A stretch of DNA of 10,915 nt, taken from the NCBI GenBank assembly GCA_016932895.1, contig JAFGCA010000419.1, forward strand, positions 1 to 10,915, written 5' to 3'. Below the pieces are notes generated by a model that was not told the origin of the DNA, searched no databases, and saw only the letters and a program-made list of their open reading frames with translations. The DNA comes from Sedimentisphaerales bacterium. GTDB lineage: Bacteria > Planctomycetota > Phycisphaerae > Sedimentisphaerales > SG8-4. Shown here piece by piece: positions 6,761 to 10,915 of the stretch. The position numbers and the translations under genes were made by a program. Positions within the stretch are counted from its first letter, which is position 1. Every line of letters starts with the position of its first letter.

Positions 6761-6784
6761 CGACGCCTTCCGCGCGCGGCGTCG
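6761..6784. terminator. Hairpin between convergent genes, possible bidirectional terminator
   Basis: CGACGCC (6761-6767) and GGCGTCG (6778-6784) are perfect 7-base inverted arms around a 10-base loop, in the 52-bp gap between the two converging stop codons. The stem is very GC-rich, but neither side has a run of T, so intrinsic termination would be imperfect. Confidence 0.35.
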
Positions 6785-6790
6785 ATCTCG

Positions 6791-7771
6791 TCAGGGCTCC
6801 GTTGTCGCGCCGTTGAGACGCTTGCGGTAGAGCCGCGTCTGCAAAGCGTTTTGCCACACGGTCCAGTTGGAATCGCCCAGATCGTTGTCGATGGCGGAGA
6901 CGACCTGATCCATCTTGGCGTCCAGGTCGTCGAGGTAATACACCATGAAGGCCTCGGCGGTGGCGGGCAGCTTCGGGGAGCCAAACTCGTACTGGCCGTG
7001 ATGCGACAGGATAATGTGCCCCAGCATATCGACGATCTCCGCATCGATCTCCGCCCCAGCGGCCCGCAGCTCGTCGGCCTTGCGATGGATCATCAGCAGC
7101 GTCTTGTTGATGTGCCCGATCAACTGCCCGGAATCGGTATAGGCGAAAGCCATGTCATAGCAGAGTTCCTCGGTCTTGCCCATATCGTGCAGGAACACGC
7201 CGGCCAACACCAGGTCCGCCTGGACTTGCGGATACAGCGGCAAAATCGCCTGGGCCACGCGCAGCATGTTGTGCGTATGTTCCAGGAGCCCGCCGATGCA
7301 GCCGTGGTGCAGCTTCATGCCGCCCGGAGCTTTGCAGAAATTCGCCATCAAAGCCTCGTCGGCCAGAAACGCCCCGGTGATCGCCTTGAGCTGCGGATTC
7401 CCAATCCCGCCTATGATCTCTTTGACCTCCGCGAACATCTGGTCCGTGTCCTTGCTCGTCTGGGCCAGGTAATCCTCGAGATTGACCCTGCCCGAGTCGA
7501 TGGGCGCGACGTTGTTGACGACGATCTGCAGGTTGTTCTGGTACAACTCGCTACGGCCCCGGATATGAATAAAGCCCGGCTTTGGCAGGGACTTGTAGAC
7601 CGTCTCCGAGGCCTGCCACATCCGCCCGTTCAACTGCCCCGTACGGTCCAACAGGAACATCGCTATGTACAAATCACCGCGCGTCGTGCTGCGCAGGATC
7701 GGATCGCGCACCAAGTAAATGTCATCCAAGGACTCCCCCGGACCGATCTCGTTAATGAACTTGTGGGCCAT
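6791..7771 (-). CDS. yhaM: YhaM-family 3'-5' exoribonuclease (OB fold plus HD domain)
   Basis: The 326-residue product matches the YhaM (CBF1) family, Mn-dependent 3'-5' exoribonucleases of the cytoplasm that trim RNA and single-stranded DNA ends. Residues 1-90 form an OB-type nucleic acid binding domain (GDLYIAMFLLDRTGQLNGRMW at 32-52, then FIHIRGRSELYQNNLQIVV). An HD-superfamily metal domain follows, with GGLLEHTHNML (160-170, His165 and His167), FLHDMGKTEEL (193-203, the His195-Asp196 pair), GH at 219-220 and LSHHGQYEFGSP (255-266). AFMVYYLDDLDAKMDQ (274-289) is also a family hallmark. Length is normal (YhaM of Bacillus is about 314). GGAG at 7778-7781 lies six bases before the ATG. The family is best known in Firmicutes but also occurs in other phyla. 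It lies 135 bp downstream of the phosphatase and has its own probable promoter. Confidence 0.88.
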   Translation of the reverse strand: MAHKFINEIGPGESLDDIYLVRDPILRSTTRGDLYIAMFLLDRTGQLNGRMWQASETVYKSLPKPGFIHIRGRSELYQNNLQIVVNNVAPIDSGRVNLEDYLAQTSKDTDQMFAEVKEIIGGIGNPQLKAITGAFLADEALMANFCKAPGGMKLHHGCIGGLLEHTHNMLRVAQAILPLYPQVQADLVLAGVFLHDMGKTEELCYDMAFAYTDSGQLIGHINKTLLMIHRKADELRAAGAEIDAEIVDMLGHIILSHHGQYEFGSPKLPATAEAFMVYYLDDLDAKMDQVVSAIDNDLGDSNWTVWQNALQTRLYRKRLNGATTEP

Positions 7772-7813
7772 TATCTACTCCAAATCTCTGAATGATTGCG
7801 ATAAACGTCATGC

Positions 7814-7842
7814 ATCATAGTGGCCGGGCCGGTCTTCTGCAA
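7814..7842 (-). promoter_or_regulatory. Probable promoter of the YhaM-like gene
   Basis: On the minus strand TTGCAG (7837-7842) and TATGAT (7814-7819) are separated by exactly 17 bases; the -10 matches consensus at five of six positions. Transcription would start near 7807, giving a leader of about 36 bases. This lets the exoribonuclease be expressed apart from the kinase and phosphatase. Confidence 0.4.
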
Positions 7843-7906
7843 GGAATCACGGATAAACCCCTCCGAGCTTTCGCACCCGCACACCGCCTTAGCCCGCAGG
7901 GTCTCG

Positions 7907-8683
7907 TCACCCGGTCCAATCCACCACCACCACGGTGGTATTGTCCAGCCCGCCCTCCTCGTTGGCGGTTTGCACGAGCGTCTCGGCCGCCTGCTGGGCG
8001 TCCAGGTGCGCCGCGAGCATCTGCGCGATGCCGACGTCGTCGATCATGTCGGTCAGTCCATCGGTACACAAGAGAAAGCGGTCGCCCTGCTCCAGCGCGA
8101 CGGAGCGCACGTGCGGCCTGGCCTCCTCCGGCATGCCCACGTATTGCGTCAGCATGCCGCTGGCGTAATGGCCGTGAACCTCATGGGGCCCGATCTCACC
8201 GGCCTCCAGGAGCTCGGCAATGACCGAATGGTCCCGGCTGAGCCGGGTCAATTGCCCCGAACGCAGCCGGTAAACCCGGCTGTCGCCGAGATTCGCCGCG
8301 TACACCCGGCCGTTCAGCAGCAGGACAACCGCCACCGTCGCCCCCATGCCCGCAAAACCAGCCTTGTTCAAACCCTGAAAGCACAATTCCCGGCTCTGCT
8401 CGCCGATGCAACGGTCGATCCAGCCGCGTAGCGCCCGCGACTGTCGCGACTTCATCGTCGTGAACTCGCGACACATCATGCCGGCCAGCCCTTCTGCAAC
8501 GCTCCTCGCCGCCAAATCGCCACCCGGATGGCCCCCCATCCCGTCAACCACGCCAAACAGACCGACCTGCGCCTCGATCAGGAACGCGTCCTCGTTCTTC
8601 TCACGCACGTTTCCGATGTCCGTAGCCACTCCCCAACGAAACAAGGATGCCGTTCTGTCGCTGTCGTCAGACCGATCGTTCAT
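7907..8683 (-). CDS. PP2C-family serine/threonine protein phosphatase (PrpC/PstP/Stp1-like)
   Basis: The 258-residue cytoplasmic product is a single-domain bacterial PP2C (PPM) phosphatase, a two-metal enzyme that removes phosphate from Ser and Thr. All metal and phosphate motifs are intact: NVREKNEDAF (25-34, with Arg27, Glu31 and Asp32), VVDGMGGHPGGDLAA (45-59, Asp47), GMGATVAVVLL (112-122), NLGDSRVYRLRSGQLTRLSRDHS (131-153), LLCTDGLTD (204-212, Asp208) and GGLDNTTVVVV (244-254, Asp247). There is no membrane segment or extra domain. I start at the ATG at 8683 because AAAGGA lies about nine bases upstream; the frame stays open much further but reads as a low-complexity shadow of the kinase gene. 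It begins 22 bp after the kinase stop on the same strand, so the pair should be co-transcribed, and the phosphatase presumably reverses the kinase's work. Confidence 0.92.
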   Translation of the reverse strand: MNDRSDDSDRTASLFRWGVATDIGNVREKNEDAFLIEAQVGLFGVVDGMGGHPGGDLAARSVAEGLAGMMCREFTTMKSRQSRALRGWIDRCIGEQSRELCFQGLNKAGFAGMGATVAVVLLLNGRVYAANLGDSRVYRLRSGQLTRLSRDHSVIAELLEAGEIGPHEVHGHYASGMLTQYVGMPEEARPHVRSVALEQGDRFLLCTDGLTDMIDDVGIAQMLAAHLDAQQAAETLVQTANEEGGLDNTTVVVVDWTG

Positions 8684-8705
8684 CGTTCGCATTCCTTTCG
8701 AGCAT

Positions 8706-10028
8706 CTATTGCACCAGGCACTGCCGGCACCACGGGCAGTAGTTCCAGAACCCCGAATCCACCGACCAGTTGCACCGCCCGCAAAACTCCGGGAAGGGCT
8801 TGACCTGCCACGGCTTTCGCACCTTACGCCGGCACCAGGGACAGTACCGCATGAACCGCATGAGCTTGCCCCCGCAATGGCGGCAGCGCCCGTGATACCG
8901 CACGCCTTTGGTCCGCGTCGCACTCGGTGATTTGAAACCGGGCCCGTAACACCAGGGGCAGAAGCGCCATTCCGGCAGCACCCCGCCGTGGCACCTCGGG
9001 CAAACGTGATCGAACCGCGTATTCCGGTCGAATCGGTTCCGCTCGCTGCCGCACCACGGGCATCGTGACATCATCTCGGCCATGGGCTCGCCGCAATCGA
9101 CGCACCGAAACGGCACCGCCAACACCTTGTCGTACCGCTTGATGAACGCTCTGCGCCGGGCCTTGCGCCAATCCAGCTTGCGACGCTCGCCGCCGGCCGG
9201 CCGCAATCCCGGCTGAAGACTCCTTGGGACCGCGTCGGTCAGGGCCGCCAGCATCGCGCCGGCATCGGCGAAGCGCCGCTCGGGATCCACCGACAACGCG
9301 CGTTTCAAAAAGGCCACCATCGCCAGCGTGGTGCGCTCGCGCAGTCGCTGATAGCCGCGCGGCGGCCAGCGGAACGGCCAGCGCGGCAAGACCCCCGTCA
9401 GGTACTCGTACAGGATCAGGCCCACGGCGAAACAGTCGCTGCGATACGTGGGCTTGCCGTAGGCCTGCTCGGGAGCTACGTATCCGGGCGTGCCGAAGTC
9501 ATCGACCGTCACCATGCGTCCTTTGACTCTCAGGCTGATCCCGAAGTCGCCCAATGCGACCCGGTCGTCGGGAAACAGGAAGATGTTGTTGGGTGTGACG
9601 TCGCAATGAACGACGCGATGCCGGTGGGCGTAGTCCAGACCCTCCAGGACCTGCATGATGATGGCCAGGATGCGGCGGACTGACATGGGCCGCGAACGGT
9701 CTTGGAGCGTCCCCACCGACAGCTCCGTGGCTAACACGGCGTGCCCGTCGATGACGTCGGCGTTCTTGACCGACAAGATGTGTGGGTGCCGCAGTCCGGC
9801 CACCAGCCGCACCTCCCGAAACAGTTGCTCGCTGTCCCGTTCCCCGCCGAGACCCACCAGAGGGACCTTCAGGGCTACCGAGATATCCTCCACGCAGTCC
9901 CGGGCCTCCCAGACCTCGCAACTGCCGCCGGTGCCGAGCAATTTGTCCAGGCGATACTTGCCCAGACGCTGCCCGACCGCCAGTTCGGTCGGCTTGCGAA
10001 GGGACGGTCTTTCCACAACATCTTCCAA
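8706..10028 (-). CDS. Eukaryotic-like Ser/Thr protein kinase with four C-terminal zinc ribbons
   Basis: The proposed 440-residue cytoplasmic protein begins at TTG 10028: AGGAG (10036-10040) lies seven bases upstream, and the probable promoter (10102-10130) would exclude the ATGs at 10130 and 10103. The kinase domain (about 20-275) has the glycine loop LLGTGGSCEVWEA (30-42), Lys54 in ALKVP, Glu72 in LFREVRLV, catalytic loop HCDVTPNN (141-148; Asp143, Asn148), DFG (161-163) and APE (185-187). Cys replaces Arg of HRD and Thr replaces the usual loop Lys, but the metal and phosphate ligands are intact, so it is likely active. After a basic linker come four zinc ribbons, each CxxC then CPWC 10-11 residues later: Cys309/312/323/326, 343/346/357/360, 382/385/396/399 and 416/419/431/434. 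No transmembrane segment or extracellular sensor is seen, so the ribbons may sense or bind partners. The PP2C gene follows by 22 bp. Confidence 0.9.
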   Translation of the reverse strand: MEDVVERPSLRKPTELAVGQRLGKYRLDKLLGTGGSCEVWEARDCVEDISVALKVPLVGLGGERDSEQLFREVRLVAGLRHPHILSVKNADVIDGHAVLATELSVGTLQDRSRPMSVRRILAIIMQVLEGLDYAHRHRVVHCDVTPNNIFLFPDDRVALGDFGISLRVKGRMVTVDDFGTPGYVAPEQAYGKPTYRSDCFAVGLILYEYLTGVLPRWPFRWPPRGYQRLRERTTLAMVAFLKRALSVDPERRFADAGAMLAALTDAVPRSLQPGLRPAGGERRKLDWRKARRRAFIKRYDKVLAVPFRCVDCGEPMAEMMSRCPWCGSERNRFDRNTRFDHVCPRCHGGVLPEWRFCPWCYGPGFKSPSATRTKGVRYHGRCRHCGGKLMRFMRYCPWCRRKVRKPWQVKPFPEFCGRCNWSVDSGFWNYCPWCRQCLVQ

Positions 10029-10040
10029 TACCAAGCTCCT
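10026..10040 (-). promoter_or_regulatory. Ribosome binding site and TTG start of the kinase gene
   Basis: AGGAG at 10036-10040 (minus strand), a spacer of seven bases, then TTG at 10026-10028. The two upstream ATGs at 10130 and 10103 lack such a site, and the residues they would add (rich in Pro, Gly and Arg) do not resemble kinase N-termini. Confidence 0.6.
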
Positions 10041-10101
10041 GTTGCCGCACGGGCCCAGCCCCCCGGGCTTTCTCCGGAACACCTCAGCCCAGGCCACCGG
10101 C

Positions 10102-10130
10102 ATTCTATCCCAACGGCGCCCCGGCGACAA
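10102..10130 (-). promoter_or_regulatory. Probable promoter of the kinase-phosphatase operon
   Basis: On the minus strand TTGTCG (10125-10130, four of six) and TAGAAT (10102-10107, five of six) are separated by 17 bases. The start site would be near 10095, giving a leader of about 67 bases to the TTG start. Confidence 0.45.
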
Positions 10131-10258
10131 ACAAATGCCCCGCCGCCAAGAGAAAACTTCCGCGTCCCTGGCTTTGGCTCCGAGACCGGCGGCCCCGCCC
10201 GGTCGAGCGAAGCCGGCGGAATGGCCTGGATTCTCTTCGGCGCAGGGAGGCTATTCGG

Positions 10259-10287
10259 TTGCGGTCCGGTCGGGCAGATGGTAGCAT
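10259..10287 (+). promoter_or_regulatory. Possible promoter of the right-edge secreted protein gene
   Basis: TTGCGG (10259-10264) and TAGCAT (10282-10287) are 17 bases apart, with three and four consensus matches. The start site would be near 10294, leaving a leader of about 38 bases that keeps the AGGAG site whole. The match is modest. Confidence 0.3.
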
Positions 10288-10332
10288 GACAGTTTTGCGG
10301 ATCAACGGAATTGGGATAATCAGGAGTGTGCG

Positions 10333-10915
10333 ATGAAGACTCATCGTGTAATCACTGTCAGCGCGTTTGTGGTTCTGATTGCCGCGTCGGCGTTGTCGGC
10401 CGAGATCGAGATCGTTGTCGATCATCATGGCGACGAGAGTCTGGCGAGCGGTTTTGCTTTCAAGAACGTCCCGGCGCCGTCGCAGAGCGATGCGGCGCAA
10501 AAGGCGACGTTCACGCTTGTGGACGGCCGTCGCGACCGCAACGGGGGCGACCTCGCGACGCTCCACAACGGGCGGGTCCCCACGGACGAGGACCAGCCGG
10601 GCGAGAATTTCTTCTTCGCCGCCGGCACCGACGGGGGCCGGGTCCTGGTGGACCTGGGCAAACCGATCGAGATCAAGCAGATCAACACGTACTCGTGGCA
10701 TCCCAGCACGCGGGGGCCGCAGGTGTACACGCTCTATGCCAGCGACGGGAAGGCCGAAGGCTTCGACCCCCAGCCCAAGAAGGGGACCGACCCTCAGACG
10801 TGCGGATGGAAGCTCGTCGCCAGGGTAGACACGCGTCCCGAAGGAAACGGCGGCGGCGGGCAATACGGCGTCAGCGTCTGCGAATCGGATGGCACGCTCG
10901 GCGCCTGCCGCTATC
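10333..10915 (+). CDS. Secreted protein with a discoidin/galactose-binding-like N-terminal region, cut by the window edge
   Basis: The first 194 residues are visible and the frame remains open at the edge. Residues 1-23 form a signal peptide (MKTHR, then the hydrophobic VITVSAFVVLIAASALSA), so the product is exported. From about residue 60 the pattern TLVDGRRDRNGG, then GRVLVDLGKPIEIKQINTYS (102-121) and GPQVYTLYASDGK (128-140) is that of F5/8 type C (discoidin) beta-sandwich domains, which often bind carbohydrates; planctomycetes carry many in secreted hydrolases and structural proteins. Cys157, Cys183 and Cys192 are present. Any catalytic domain would lie beyond the window. AGGAG at 10322-10326 sits six bases before the ATG. 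The gene diverges from the kinase operon. Confidence 0.75.
   Translation, partial: MKTHRVITVSAFVVLIAASALSAEIEIVVDHHGDESLASGFAFKNVPAPSQSDAAQKATFTLVDGRRDRNGGDLATLHNGRVPTDEDQPGENFFFAAGTDGGRVLVDLGKPIEIKQINTYSWHPSTRGPQVYTLYASDGKAEGFDPQPKKGTDPQTCGWKLVARVDTRPEGNGGGGQYGVSVCESDGTLGACRY

Larger units (their letters stand above)
10029..10332. other. Divergent intergenic region, 304 bp
   Basis: This stretch separates the minus-strand kinase from the plus-strand secreted protein. It holds the kinase ribosome binding site and probable promoter on one side and the probable promoter of the secreted protein on the other. The open frames in it are GC-rich and without ribosome binding sites. No RNA gene or repeat was recognised. 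Confidence 0.6.

Noticed and set aside
6851..7795. Plus-strand open frame (314 codons) opposite the YhaM-like gene
   Set aside because: The minus frame has intact HD motifs; the plus frame has no recognisable domain.
7820..7906. Possible terminator after the phosphatase gene
   Set aside because: Only a 3-base stem (CCC/GGG) could be built and no T-run follows.
8684..8923. N-terminal extension of the phosphatase frame by 80 codons
   Set aside because: It overlaps the kinase zinc-ribbon coding sequence in another frame, reads as Gly/Ser/Arg low complexity, and the inner ATG has a ribosome binding site.
10312..10320. Extended -10-like TGGGATAAT just before the right-edge gene
   Set aside because: Transcription would start at about 10327, cutting off the AGGAG site at 10322-10326, and no -35 fits at 16-18 bases.
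10105..10863. Minus-strand open frame (252 codons) over the right-edge gene and the intergenic region
   Set aside because: It opposes a frame with a signal peptide, AGGAG site and discoidin-like pattern, and has no domain of its own.

Overview
The window looks like chromosomal DNA from a GC-rich (about 60-65% by eye) environmental bacterium, most likely a member of the Planctomycetota, perhaps Phycisphaerae-like. This is inferred from the gene mix: secreted glycoside hydrolase-like and CE15 esterase-like proteins, an exported AGE-family epimerase, a secreted discoidin-like protein, a eukaryote-type Ser/Thr kinase with a PP2C phosphatase, and a YhaM-type HD exoribonuclease. No rRNA, tRNA, CRISPR array, transposase or phage gene was seen.

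Layout. (1) Positions 1-2824, minus strand: a secreted glycoside hydrolase-like gene, then xseA, then the first codons of a probable xseB cut by the left edge. The three are tightly spaced and probably form one transcription unit, starting from a good sigma70-type promoter near 2890-2918 that carries a perfect 7-bp palindrome around its -10 box. (2) Positions 2825-3641: a less GC-rich patch with a dispersed-type inverted repeat (3074-3150) and a small orphan MNT nucleotidyltransferase (3212-3535). It separates the minus-strand block from the next operon. (3) Positions 3642-6738, plus strand: CE15 glucuronoyl esterase-like, exported N-acylglucosamine/cellobiose 2-epimerase-like, and a small FMN-binding split-barrel protein, with a TTGACA-type promoter overlapping the MNT stop codon. 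(4) Positions 6791-10028, minus strand, convergent with block 3: a Ser/Thr kinase with four C-terminal zinc ribbons, its PP2C phosphatase 22 bp downstream, then a YhaM-like exoribonuclease with its own probable promoter. (5) Positions 10333 to the right edge, plus strand: the N-terminal part of a secreted protein with a galactose-binding-like fold.

How the parts may work together. The two carbohydrate loci fit extracellular or periplasmic breakdown of plant-type polysaccharide: esters of glucuronoyl side chains would be cut by the CE15 enzyme, and released sugars isomerised by the exported epimerase. The kinase and phosphatase form a reversible phosphorylation module whose four CPWC zinc ribbons are the most distinctive architecture in the window. 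I see no clear new defence or mobile system. The points most worth a second look are the kinase-zinc-ribbon protein, the exported epimerase in the CE15 operon, the glycoside hydrolase gene joined to xseAB, and the MNT/repeat patch.
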